The notes under the pieces: model-generated
Seen by the model: the letters and a program-made list of their open reading frames with translations, nothing else
Told to the model about the DNA's origin: nothing
Databases searched by the model: none
NCBI RefSeq assembly: GCF_021287045.1
Contig: NZ_JAJTBG010000014.1
Coordinates: 30,343-94,342, forward strand
Direction: 5' to 3'
From: Oryzomicrobium sp.
Lineage (GTDB): Bacteria > Pseudomonadota > Gammaproteobacteria > Burkholderiales > Rhodocyclaceae
DNA length: 64,000 nucleotides
Position numbers and translations under genes: made by a program
Part shown: in pieces, positions 44,483 to 55,227 of the stretch
How positions within the stretch are numbered: the first letter of the stretch is position 1
Layout of the letters: each line of letters opens with the position of its first letter

Positions 44483-45367
44483 CTACCAGGCGACGGTTTC
44501 GACCCGGCCCAGGCTGCGGCCGAGGAAGCGCTCGCCGATGGTGGTGAAGCGCAGCGGCACGTCGGTGACGAAGTAGCGGTAGGAGGCCGGGCTGGCCGGA
44601 TCGCCCGGGTTGGCCAGGCCCATGTCCTGGAGCAGCCGGGCGGCCTGCTCGGCGGTGGTCACCGCCGAATCCACCAGGGCAACGTCCGGGCCGGCCACGT
44701 CGGCCAGCAGGGGTTTGAGCAGCGGGTAGTGGGTGCAGCCCAGCACCAGGGTGTCCACGTTCTCGGCCAGCACCGGCTTCAGGTATTCCTGGGCGGTGAG
44801 GCGGGTGACCGGGTGGTCGAGCCAGCCTTCTTCCACCAGGGGCACGAACAGGGGGCAGGCCTGGGAATAGACGCGCAGCCCCGGGTTGAGGGCGTGCAGG
44901 TGGCGGGCGTAGGCGTTGCTGTTGACCGTGGTCGGGGTGCCGATCACCCCCACCGCGTTGTCGCGGGTGGCGGCGGCCGCCGCCCGGGCGCCGGCCTCGA
45001 TCACGTCGAGCACCGGCAGGTGGCCGGCGGCTTCGGCCCGGGCCCGCACCACGTGGGAGGCCACTGCCGCCATGGTGTTGCAGGCTACGATCAGCATCTT
45101 CACTTCGTGCTTGAGGAGGAAGTCGACGATCTGGCCGGTGAACTGCTCGATGGTGGCCACCGACTTGACCCCGTAGGGCACCCGGGCGGTGTCGCCGAAA
45201 TAGACGATGTTTTCCAGGGGCAGCCGCTCCATCAGCGCCCGCACCACGGTCAGGCCGCCGATGCCGGAGTCGAACACGCCGATCGGGCAGCGCCGCGCCA
45301 CCTCGGCCACTTCCGGGGGAATGAGGGAGGGCAGGGGGCTGGAGCGGTGGGCGGTGGGGGAGGCCAT
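44483..45367 (-). CDS. murI: glutamate racemase
   Basis: Makes D-glutamate for peptidoglycan. 294 residues (E. coli 285). Two catalytic Cys are visible: VACNTMAAVASH and VLGCTHYPLLKPLL. The N-terminal PIGVFDSGIGGLTVVRALM and FGDTARVPYG are diagnostic. The frame is open upstream to 45793, but ATG 45367 (MASPTAHRSSPLPSL) is chosen by family length and because further upstream it crosses into alaS. An ATG at 45478 is a weaker alternative. It is divergent from alaS. Confidence 0.93.
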   Translation of the reverse strand: MASPTAHRSSPLPSLIPPEVAEVARRCPIGVFDSGIGGLTVVRALMERLPLENIVYFGDTARVPYGVKSVATIEQFTGQIVDFLLKHEVKMLIVACNTMAAVASHVVRARAEAAGHLPVLDVIEAGARAAAAATRDNAVGVIGTPTTVNSNAYARHLHALNPGLRVYSQACPLFVPLVEEGWLDHPVTRLTAQEYLKPVLAENVDTLVLGCTHYPLLKPLLADVAGPDVALVDSAVTTAEQAARLLQDMGLANPGDPASPASYRYFVTDVPLRFTTIGERFLGRSLGRVETVAW

Positions 45368-45574
45368 GGCGGACGACGGGGGCGGCGGGACGGCTTCGCA
45401 ACGCGGCTCCGCAAACGGGGCCGGCGGGGAGCCGAAGCGGGCGTAAACCCTGGGAAAAAGCGATAAAAAGGCCGCCATGATACCCCCGTTTGGTAATATT
45501 CCGCCTTTAGCCAATCCGCCCAATTTTGCCCGTCCGGCCGTTGCCGGGCGCGGCGACGGAAGTTTCCGACTACC

Positions 45575-48192
<2,618 letters not shown>

Positions 48193-48193
<1 letters not shown>

Positions 48194-48531
48194 TGCGCCT
48201 TTCCAAGGTCCTTGCCCTGGGCGCCGCGCTGGTCGCGGCGTTCTCGGCCCATGCCGCGGAAAGCGGCGCCAGTGCTAGTGCTCCGGCCAAGGCCCTGGAC
48301 CGAACCCCCATCGAGGCCACCACCGCCGCCGGCGACCCGGTGCGCCTGCTGCCCAACGGCCGCTGGGAATACGTGGATGCGGACAAGGCCAAGGTCGCCA
48401 AGACGGTGGCCGACCAGTTCCCGGAAAACCACACCCGGCCGGTGGCGGCCCAGGGCGGCGTGTTCGGCGTCGGCCGCACCATCATGCCCGGCGATCCGGA
48501 CTACAACCGGGGCAGCCTGGGGCGCAAGTAA
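48193..48531 (+). CDS. small exported protein of unknown function
   Basis: 112 residues from ATG 48193, which overlaps the alaS stop (TGATG); a GTG three bases earlier is an alternative. Cleavable signal peptide MRLSKVLALGAALVAAFSAH with AHA. The mature part has TTAAGDPVRLLPNGRWEYVD, as seen in small periplasmic proteins annotated only as hypothetical, and a conserved-looking end GRTIMPGDPDYNRGSLGRK. I do not assign a function. Coupling to alaS suggests shared transcription rather than shared function. A bidirectional terminator follows 15 bp after the stop. Confidence 0.75.
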
Positions 48532-48546
48532 GCCAGTAAGGAAGTC

Positions 48547-48579
48547 ATGAAAAACCGGCCTTCAAGGCCGGTTTTTCAT
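48547..48579. terminator. bidirectional Rho-independent terminator overlapping the STAS gene end
   Basis: Near-perfect palindrome, arms ATGAAAAACCGGCCTT and AAGGCCGGTTTTTCAT around one C. It terminates the alaS operon and, read the other way, also forms the last codons (VMKNRP) and stop of the STAS gene. Confidence 0.9.
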
Positions 48580-48897
48580 GACGGGGACCGCCCGGGCGCG
48601 GGCGGGGCGGCCCAGGCGCTGGCCCAGCAGGCCAAATAACTCGAACAGGTGCGGGCCGATGCCGAGGATGACCAGCCGGCGCCGTTCGACCCGGGCGTGG
48701 TGGAGCAGCAGGAGCAGGAACTGGACGCCGGCGGGGTCGATGGGCTCGACCTGGCGCAAGTCCAGCTCAACGTTGGCGGCCGAGCACAGCGTGTGGAGCC
48801 GCAGCCGGTCGATCCTGGAGTTGCTGTGAAACTCCCCATGGCACGTCAGCCGGGTCACACCGCCTTCGCTTTCCGAGGTTTGGTAGAAGATGACCAT
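48562..48897 (-). CDS. STAS-domain protein (anti-sigma factor antagonist-like), atypical
   Basis: 111 residues. The strand-helix pattern and motif LDLRQVEPIDPAGVQFLLLL fit a STAS domain, where LDLS..xxIDSSGL..LL is usual. The phosphorylatable Ser is replaced by Pro (IDPAG), so classical switching by a SpoIIAB-like kinase seems impossible. ATG 48897 (MVIFYQTSESEGG) is chosen because AGAGAG lies 5 bp upstream; a GTG at 48921 would add eight residues. The last codons lie inside the terminator stem. No kinase or phosphatase partner is adjacent. Confidence 0.65.
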   Translation of the reverse strand: MVIFYQTSESEGGVTRLTCHGEFHSNSRIDRLRLHTLCSAANVELDLRQVEPIDPAGVQFLLLLLHHARVERRRLVILGIGPHLFELFGLLGQRLGRPARARAVPVMKNRP

Positions 48898-49319
48898 GAT
48901 GCTCTCTTTTTCGGGGGCCACTCCGATCCGGGTGGCTGCACACCCATTACAGCCAAAGTGCGCATCCCTCGCCGTCGGCGATGGCTGAATGTCGACGGTG
49001 CGGCGGCTGATCTTGTCGTCGGGAAGCGCTTACACGGGCTGTGCGGAAACGTCCGAGGGCGCGTGGCCTTCGGCGTATCGCCCGATGCGCGGGGGGCAGT
49101 GGGCCAAGATGAACGGGTACGCCAGCCGGGGTGGCTGCCGAACGGTCGCTTCGGCTTTATCGGGTCAGGGGTGGCCCATGGTGTAGCGAGGTGGCGGCGG
49201 GCGTGCGGCAAGAAGGCCACCCCCTGGCCGTGGTGTGTGCGGCGCGTTGCTCAAGCATGGTGGCGGCGCTTGCGCCGAGGCCCTATGCTGTGGCCTTTCG
49301 TCTTCGCTCCCGCCGCGCC
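48898..49319. other. intergenic region upstream of STAS and Nudix genes
   Basis: 422 bp between divergent genes. It holds a short perfect palindrome TCGCCG-T-CGGCGA (near 48967) but no recognisable gene, RNA or strong promoter. Open frames across it are not protein-like. Confidence 0.5.
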
Positions 49320-49847
49320 ATGTCCCAGCCTGCCGCCAATCCTTCCCTGCCGCTTGCCGTTCTCGATCCCCTGCACCGCTATTGCCCGCGCTGTCGGGCG
49401 CCCCTGGCCAGCGCCGAGATCGGCGGTCACGAGCGGGCGGTATGCACCGCCTGCGACTATGTGTTCTGGGGCAACCCGGTGCCGGTGGTGGCGGCCCTGG
49501 TGGAGTGGCAGGGGCAGATCGTCCTGGCGCGCAACCAGGCCTGGCCCGAGGGCAAATTCGGCCTGATCACCGGCTTTCTCGAACGGGACGAAGCGCCCCA
49601 CGACGCGGTGTGCCGGGAGGTGGCGGAAGAGTTGTCCTTGACCGCCACCGGGGCCGAACTGATCGGCCTCTACCCGTTTTCGCGCAAGAACGAACTGCTG
49701 ATCGCCTATTACGTGCCGGCGGAGGGAGAGATCGCGCTCAACGAGGAACTGGCGGAAATCCGCCTGGTGCCGCCGAACCGTCTGCAACCTTGGGAATTCG
49801 GCACCGGCCTGGCGGTGGCCGACTGGCTGCGTCGCCGCACCGGCTGA
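49320..49847 (+). CDS. Nudix hydrolase with N-terminal zinc ribbon
   Basis: 175 residues. Zinc ribbon YCPRCRAPL and CTACDYVFWGNP (CxxC twice) precede a Nudix domain with box GFLERDEAPHDAVCREVAEE followed by LS, in which the usual Gly after EEL-type residues is Ser. The ribbon resembles that of NudC (NADH pyrophosphatase/decapping), but the protein is shorter and lacks the SQPWPFPxS motif of NudC. The substrate is therefore open. ATG 49320 is chosen over upstream in-frame starts, which lie in non-coding-like sequence. It is convergent with the GNAT fusion gene. Confidence 0.85.
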   Translation: MSQPAANPSLPLAVLDPLHRYCPRCRAPLASAEIGGHERAVCTACDYVFWGNPVPVVAALVEWQGQIVLARNQAWPEGKFGLITGFLERDEAPHDAVCREVAEELSLTATGAELIGLYPFSRKNELLIAYYVPAEGEIALNEELAEIRLVPPNRLQPWEFGTGLAVADWLRRRTG

Positions 49848-49890
49848 GGGAAGAGAGCGCGGGGAAGGGCTGGCCGCGACAGGCCGGGAC

Positions 49891-50865
49891 TCAACCTGCC
49901 GGCAGGCGGCGTTCTTCCTCGTCCCCGGCGGGGAATAGATTGAGCAGGCCGCCCCGGGCCTCGTCTTCCTGGCGGGCCTCGCGGATCACCGCGGTGGCCA
50001 GGCGGGCGGCGATGGCCACGTATTCCCGGCATTGGGCATGGCCACCGTCCTGGGCCCAGGCGTGGCGGCCGGCGGGGGTGGAAAGGTCGAAGCCGTTCAG
50101 TTCGCTGCACCGGCACCCGCCGCAGGCGCTGGTGAATTCCCGGGTGAGGCGTTGCACTGCGTGGAAGTTGGCGGAAACCGATTCGCTGGGCAGGTCCCGG
50201 CCGCAGGCCAGGTTGACGGCCAGCACGCCGCCGGACAAGGCGCCGCAAGTATTCCAGGTCTGGGCCATGCCGGTGCAGAAGCCGGTGGCCAGCCGGGCCA
50301 GCCCCGGCTCGTCCAGCCCGGTGGCCCGGGCAGTGGCGAGCAGCACGCTCTCGGCGCAGAAATAGCCGGCGTCGAACAGGGCGGTGGCCTCACCGGCGGG
50401 GGAGATGCCCTCGGGCTGGAGCAGGGGCTGGTGCAGCACCACCGCGTCGTCGTCGTGCAGGCCGTATTCGCTCAGGGCTTGGTTCAGTACCGGATGCAGG
50501 GCGGGGTGGCCGGCTTCCGGGGCCACGTTGAAGCCCAGGGCTTGGAAGTAGGAGCTGCCGGCGCTGGCGGTGGCGTAGAGATGGCTGAGGCGGCGTCGGC
50601 CGGCTTCGTCGAGCAGGCGCTGGTAGAGCTTGCGCGCCAGACGCTGCTTGCGAAAGCCCGGGCGCACGGCCAAGCCGTAGATCCAGCCGTGGTGCGGGTC
50701 CAGGGGGCGGAAACAGGCGGCGGCGGCGATATGGGCGCCGTGGGTGGCGACCAGCAGCAGATCGTCGGCCCGGGGCGGGACGCGGGCGGCCAGGCTGCAG
50801 CAAAGGTCGAAGAGGGCGGCGATGGACGCGGCCTCATCCTCCCGGGCAGGGCGAAGCTCCCACAT
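49891..50865 (-). CDS. GNAT acetyltransferase fused to a C_GCAxxG_C_C domain
   Basis: 324 residues in two parts. Residues 1-145 are a GNAT fold: LRPAREDEAASIAALFDLC, IYGLAVRPGFRKQRLARKLY (acetyl-CoA loop, atypical RKQRLA) and SSYFQALGFNVAPE. Residues about 160-290 match the C_GCAxxG_C_C family of redox/metal proteins: AGYFCAESVLLATA, GFCTGMAQTWNTCGALSGG, ACGGCRCSELNGFDL and a final Cys (HAQCREY). No stop or ribosome site separates the parts. Free C_GCAxxG_C_C proteins often sit near redox enzymes; the fusion partner suggests a thiol or metal-linked acetylation, which is inference. It is flanked by unrelated genes. Confidence 0.8.
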   Translation of the reverse strand: MWELRPAREDEAASIAALFDLCCSLAARVPPRADDLLLVATHGAHIAAAACFRPLDPHHGWIYGLAVRPGFRKQRLARKLYQRLLDEAGRRRLSHLYATASAGSSYFQALGFNVAPEAGHPALHPVLNQALSEYGLHDDDAVVLHQPLLQPEGISPAGEATALFDAGYFCAESVLLATARATGLDEPGLARLATGFCTGMAQTWNTCGALSGGVLAVNLACGRDLPSESVSANFHAVQRLTREFTSACGGCRCSELNGFDLSTPAGRHAWAQDGGHAQCREYVAIAARLATAVIREARQEDEARGGLLNLFPAGDEEERRLPAG

Positions 50866-51037
50866 GATGGTCTCCTCGTTCTTGCCTCCCCGATCTCCGC
50901 CGGCAGGGGCGGAGGCGACGGCCGGTCTGCGCCGGCGCGTGGGGGAGTTATACCGTGGCCGGCAGGCTACGGCAAGGGCAGGGGAGGAGGGGCCGGGCGG
51001 CCGGACCGTCGCAACGGCCGGCGGCGCCTGGGGCGCC

Positions 51038-52285
51038 CTAGACTTCCTGGGCCAGGCTGTTGGCCCAGCCCAGGGCTTCGGCCAGGCAGGCGTTGAGCAC
51101 GGTCAGGGGCAGGCCGGCGACGTGGGCCAGGGCCTCGGGTTCGGGCGGGGTTTCCCGGCCGGCGCTGCGCTCCATGGCTTCGGCCAGGCCGAGCAGGCGG
51201 CCCAGGTCGCCCTTGCCTTCGAGCAGGGCCTGGCGCACGTCCGGGGCCAGGGGCAAGGGGGCGATCAGCTCGTCCATGGGCATACCCAGGGCGGCCGGCA
51301 GCAGGGACAGGATGCCGGTCATGAAGGCCCGGTCGGCGGCGTCGCGCAGGCGCGGGGCGAGGCGCAGCTGGATCAGTTCGAGCAGGCGCCCCCGGGTGGC
51401 GGCGGTGAGCAGCAGGGGCGAGGGCGGGGCGTCGGGCCCGCCGTGCTGGCAGTAGAGCAGCAGTTGCAGCCAGCGCAGCAGCTTGTGCCGGCCCATCAGG
51501 GTGATGGCGTGGCGCACCGAACCGACCCGCACCGCCAGCCCGCTGGCCACCGAGTTCACCAGGCGCAGCAGGTTGAGGGTGAGGCCGGGTTCCTGCTTGA
51601 AGGTGGTTTCCAGGGCCGCGGTTTCGGCGTCTTCCATGAGCAGGCCGATCAGCTTGACCAGGGCCAGGGTGGAGCGCTCCAGCTTCTTGCCGGCGATCAG
51701 GGTGGGGCGGGCGAAGTAGTAGCCCTGAAACAGGGTGAAGCCCAGGTCCAGGCAATGCTCGAACTGCTCCACATCCTCGATTTTTTCCGCCAGCAGTTCC
51801 CGGCCCAGGGGCTTGAGGTGGCAGAACAGGACGAACAGTTCCCGGTTGTTGAGCTGCTGGTGGTCCACCTTGAGGATGTCCACCTCCTTGAGCAGGGGCA
51901 GCCGTTCCGGGTCCAGGCTGGCCACGTTGCCGGCGGCCAGGGTGAAGCCCTTGGCCTTGAGGGCGCGGCAGCGGGCGATCAGGTCGGCGTCGGGCAGGGC
52001 GTCGGCGGGCAGCTCCAGCACCACCTTGGGGCCGGGCAGGAACTCCAGGGGTTCCTGCATCAGGAAATCCGCCGCCACGTTGATGTAGGCCTTGTAGGGC
52101 CCCACCACGTCGCCCAGGCTCAGTTCGCCGAAGGCGTTGGCCAGCACCGTGGCGGTGGCCTGGCCGCCATCGTCGAAGGTGGCCTGGTTAGTCTCGCTGG
52201 TACGGAACAGCAGCTCGTAGGCCTGGACCTGCTGGTTCCGGTCCAGGATCGGCTGGCGGGCGAGATAGAACGAGTGGGTGCTCAT
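51038..52285 (-). CDS. EAL-HDOD domain protein (YuxH type), signalling
   Basis: 415 residues. N-terminal EAL-like domain starts FYLARQPILDRNQQVQAYEL; the EAL motif is replaced by ELL (24-26), and the catalytic Asp pair region is also changed, so phosphodiesterase activity is unlikely. KKLERSTLALVKLIGLLM links to a C-terminal HDOD domain (TLNLLRLVNSVASGL, GSVRHAITLMGRHKLLRWLQ, AFMTGILSLLPAALGMP). Related proteins (for example CdgJ of Vibrio) affect motility. ATG 52285 gives MSTHSFYLARQPIL. The phosphohexomutase gene is 43 bp upstream on the same strand. Confidence 0.88.
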   Translation of the reverse strand: MSTHSFYLARQPILDRNQQVQAYELLFRTSETNQATFDDGGQATATVLANAFGELSLGDVVGPYKAYINVAADFLMQEPLEFLPGPKVVLELPADALPDADLIARCRALKAKGFTLAAGNVASLDPERLPLLKEVDILKVDHQQLNNRELFVLFCHLKPLGRELLAEKIEDVEQFEHCLDLGFTLFQGYYFARPTLIAGKKLERSTLALVKLIGLLMEDAETAALETTFKQEPGLTLNLLRLVNSVASGLAVRVGSVRHAITLMGRHKLLRWLQLLLYCQHGGPDAPPSPLLLTAATRGRLLELIQLRLAPRLRDAADRAFMTGILSLLPAALGMPMDELIAPLPLAPDVRQALLEGKGDLGRLLGLAEAMERSAGRETPPEPEALAHVAGLPLTVLNACLAEALGWANSLAQEV

Positions 52286-52328
52286 GGGCGGCGTGGGGTG
52301 GTCGGGCGGCGTTGCGCGAGTGTAACCC

Positions 52329-53732
52329 TCAAAAGGGCAGAACCAGGCCGGGCCATGCGGCGGCGAGGGCGGCGCGGAACTCGTCCTGGATGCGCGCCAG
52401 GGCGGCCGGAGTGTCGGCCTCGAAGCGCAGCACCACCACAGGGGTGGTGTTGGAGGCCCGGGCCAGGCCGAAGCCGTCGGCGTATTCGACCCGCACCCCG
52501 TCGATGCCCACCACCTCGCGGGCGGCCGGAAAGACCGCGCCGGCCTGGAGCTTTTCCACCAGGGCGAAGGGCTCGCCTTCGGCCATCTTGATGTTCAGTT
52601 CCGGGGTGGCGGTGCTGTTGGGCAGGGCCTTGAGCACGGCGTTGGCGTCCGGGCTGCGGGAGACGATCTCGAGCAGCCGGGCGCCGGCGTAGAGGCCGTC
52701 GTCGAAGCCGTACCAGCGCTCCTTGAAGAAGATGTGGCCGCTCATCTCGCCGGCCAGGGGGGCACCGGTCTCCTTGAGCTTGGCCTTGACCAGGGCGTGG
52801 CCGGTCTTCCACATCAGGGGGCGGCCGCCCTTGGCGCGGATGTGGTCGGCGAGCAGGCGCGAGCACTTCACGTCGTAGATGATCTCGCCGCCCGGCACCC
52901 GGGCCAGCACGTCCTCGGCGAACAGCATCATCTGCCGGTCGGCGAAGATCACCTCGCCGTCCTTGGTCACCACGCCGAGGCGGTCGCCGTCGCCGTCGAA
53001 GGCCAGGCCGATCTCGGCGTCGGTGTCGCGCAGGGCGCGCTTCACGTCTTCCAGATTCTCCGGCTTGGACGGGTCCGGATGGTGGTTGGGGAAGGTGCCG
53101 TCCACCTCGCAGAAGAGCGGCACGATCTGGCAGCCCAGGCCGGTGAACAGCTCGGGGGCCACCGCGCCGGCCACGCCGTTGCCGCAATCGACCACCACCT
53201 TCATCGGCCGGGCCAGCTTCACGTCGCCGAGGATGCGCGCCAGGTAGGCGGGCAGCACGTTCTCGGTGCGGAAGGGGCCGGGGGCGACAGCGTTGGCGAC
53301 GCGGCGGTCCACCAGGCGCTGGCGCAGGGCCTGGATGGCGTCGGTGGCCAGGGTCTCGCCGGCGATCACCATCTTCAGGCCGTTGTACTCGGGCGGGTTG
53401 TGGGAGCCGGTGATCGACACGCAGGAACCGCAGCCCAGGTGCTGGGCGGCGAAATAGGTGACCGGGGTGGGCACGCAGCCCACGTCCACCACGCCGGCGC
53501 CCGTGCTGCGGATGCCGTCGGCCAGGGCGGCGGCGAATTCCGGGCCGGACAGGCGGCCGTCGCGGCCGATGGCGATAGTCGCCCCGGGGCCGGATTTCTC
53601 CAGGGCCAACGTGCCCAGGCCCTGGCCGATGGCGCGGACGATGGCCGGGGTGAGGGTCGTGCCGACGATGCCGCGGATGTCGTAGGCCTTGAAGATTTCG
53701 GGGGGCAGGGCGGTGGTGGTCATGTCGGTCAT
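52329..53732 (-). CDS. algC: phosphomannomutase/phosphoglucomutase (AlgC/ManB type)
   Basis: Interconverts hexose-1- and hexose-6-phosphates for LPS and exopolysaccharide sugars. 467 residues (Pseudomonas AlgC 463). Four-domain phosphohexomutase motifs: FKAYDIRGIVGTTL, active serine loop SITGSHNPPEYNG, metal loop AFDGDGDRLGVV, sugar loop GEMSGHIFFKERWYGFDDGL, and phosphate-binding loop RASNTTPVVVLRFEA. Starts at ATG 53732 (MTDMTTTALPPEIF); ATG 53723 is an equal alternative. The longer open frame upstream is a shadow of the YheT gene. It lies in a tight minus-strand run with waaF, consistent with envelope sugar metabolism. Confidence 0.92.
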   Translation of the reverse strand: MTDMTTTALPPEIFKAYDIRGIVGTTLTPAIVRAIGQGLGTLALEKSGPGATIAIGRDGRLSGPEFAAALADGIRSTGAGVVDVGCVPTPVTYFAAQHLGCGSCVSITGSHNPPEYNGLKMVIAGETLATDAIQALRQRLVDRRVANAVAPGPFRTENVLPAYLARILGDVKLARPMKVVVDCGNGVAGAVAPELFTGLGCQIVPLFCEVDGTFPNHHPDPSKPENLEDVKRALRDTDAEIGLAFDGDGDRLGVVTKDGEVIFADRQMMLFAEDVLARVPGGEIIYDVKCSRLLADHIRAKGGRPLMWKTGHALVKAKLKETGAPLAGEMSGHIFFKERWYGFDDGLYAGARLLEIVSRSPDANAVLKALPNSTATPELNIKMAEGEPFALVEKLQAGAVFPAAREVVGIDGVRVEYADGFGLARASNTTPVVVLRFEADTPAALARIQDEFRAALAAAWPGLVLPF

Positions 53733-53755
53733 GGCGATTGTCGTGATTCTTGCGG

Positions 53756-54778
53756 TCAGGATTGGTGTTCGTCGAAGAAGTGCAGCAGGCGCCGGGGCAG
53801 CCAGTCCAGGCGCCCCGGCGGGGACCCGGTGACGAAGCCGACGTGGCCGCCTTCGGCCGGTTGTTCCAAGCGCACGGCGGCGGACACCTGGTGGCGGCTG
53901 GGCAGGGCGGCGGCGGGCAGGAAGGGGTCGTTCGCCGGGTTGATGAGCAGGGTCGGCAGCCGGACCCGGTCGAGCAGGGGTTTGGCCGAGGCCCGGGTCC
54001 AGTAGTCGAGGGCGCCCTGGAAACCGTGCAGGGGTGCGGTCACCACCTCGTCGAAATCGTACAGGTTGCGCGCCTGGCGCACCTTGCCCGGGTCGAACAG
54101 CCCCGGGTGGCGCTTCAGCTTGGCCAGGGCGCTTGCCTTGAGGGTGCCGAGGAAGTGGCGGGTGTAGACCAAATTGAAGCCCCGGCCCAGGTTGAAGCCG
54201 GCGGCGGCCAGGTCCAGGGGCGGGCAGATGCTGGCGGCGCAGCGGATCAGGCGGCCGGCGGCCTCTTCCTGCTCGCCGAGCCACTTGAGCAGGGCGTTGC
54301 CCCCTAGGGACACCCCTGCTACGTGCAGGGGGCGGCCGGGAAAGCGCTGCGCCAGGCGGGCGAGGACCCAGCCGATCTCGGCGGAGTCGCCGGAATGGTA
54401 GGCCCGGGGCAGCCGGTTGGCCTCTCCCGAGCAGCCGCGGAAGTGGGGCACCACGAAGCCCCAGCCCCGGGCCTGGCAGGCCAGGGCGAGGGAGACGGCG
54501 TAATGGCTGCGGGAGCTGCCTTCCAGGCCGTGGAAGAGGATGACCAGCGGGGCCGTAGGCGCCGGTTCGGCGGCGTTCGCGGCGCTATCCGTGCTGCCGG
54601 TAGCGGCGTCGAGGAAGTCGGCGTCGATGAAATCCCCGTCCGGGGTGTCCCAGCGCTCGCGCCGGTAGGCCGGCGGCGCGGGCTTGATGAGCAGGGGCCA
54701 GAGCGTCTGGGCGTGGCCGCCGGGCAGCCAGCGCGGCGCCCGGTATGGCGGTACGGCGGTGCGGTCGCCGTCGGTCAA
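53756..54778 (-). CDS. YheT family alpha/beta hydrolase
   Basis: 340 residues, the same as E. coli YheT. Alpha/beta hydrolase with oxyanion motif LFHGLEGSSRSHY, VVPHFRGCSGEANRLPRAYH, nucleophile elbow VAGVSLGGNALLKWLG (Ser) and catalytic Asp/His regions INPANDPFLP and EGGHVGFV. It starts at TTG 54778, whose bases overlap the stop of the NTF2-like gene (TTGA); the family length supports this over an in-frame ATG at 54862, which would lie within that gene. The rare start suggests weak, coupled translation. The substrate is unknown. Confidence 0.85.
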   Translation of the reverse strand: MTDGDRTAVPPYRAPRWLPGGHAQTLWPLLIKPAPPAYRRERWDTPDGDFIDADFLDAATGSTDSAANAAEPAPTAPLVILFHGLEGSSRSHYAVSLALACQARGWGFVVPHFRGCSGEANRLPRAYHSGDSAEIGWVLARLAQRFPGRPLHVAGVSLGGNALLKWLGEQEEAAGRLIRCAASICPPLDLAAAGFNLGRGFNLVYTRHFLGTLKASALAKLKRHPGLFDPGKVRQARNLYDFDEVVTAPLHGFQGALDYWTRASAKPLLDRVRLPTLLINPANDPFLPAAALPSRHQVSAAVRLEQPAEGGHVGFVTGSPPGRLDWLPRRLLHFFDEHQS

Positions 54779-55227
54779 TGGAGCACCCGGGGGGTGTCCG
54801 TGGCGCCCGGGGTGTCGTCCGTGTCCGGGCCCAGGCCGGCGTGGTGGGCCACCAGGCGCCAACCGTCGGCGCCGCGCACGAACACGTTGGTGGCGAAGAC
54901 CGGCTCCTGGGCGTTGGGGTCGTCGGCCAGGGTGGGGACCTCGACCACGTTATGCACCGCCATCAGGCCGCTCTGCCAACGGGCCCGCTGGGCGATGCGC
55001 AGGCGGAAGCGGGGGCCGTCGAAGATTGCCTGCCAGGCACTGCGCACCGCCGCCAGACCGACCAGGCGCGGCCCGCCGGGGTGGATGCAGACGATTTCCT
55101 CGTCCTCGCACCACACCGCCATCAGGGCCTCCAGGTCGCCCCGCTCAATGGCGTCGTAGAAGGCGGCCTCGGCATCTTCCGGGGTGGGGAAGTGGGCGCG
55201 GGGGCGGTGGCGGGTCTGCTCGCTCAT
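54775..55227 (-). CDS. NTF2-like (SnoaL/DUF4440-type) protein
   Basis: 150 residues. Pattern PEDAEAAFYDAIERGDLEAL, MAVWCEDEEIVCIHPGGPRL, AVRSAWQAIFDGP and NVFVRGADGWRLVAHHAGLG fits the cone-shaped SnoaL-like fold. The IHPGG...HH arrangement is typical of small betaproteobacterial members. The stop overlaps the YheT TTG start by 4 bp, and its ATG overlaps the waaF stop by 4 bp, so waaF-ntf2-yheT are translationally coupled. No specific function is assignable. Confidence 0.82.
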   Translation of the reverse strand: MSEQTRHRPRAHFPTPEDAEAAFYDAIERGDLEALMAVWCEDEEIVCIHPGGPRLVGLAAVRSAWQAIFDGPRFRLRIAQRARWQSGLMAVHNVVEVPTLADDPNAQEPVFATNVFVRGADGWRLVAHHAGLGPDTDDTPGATDTPRVLH

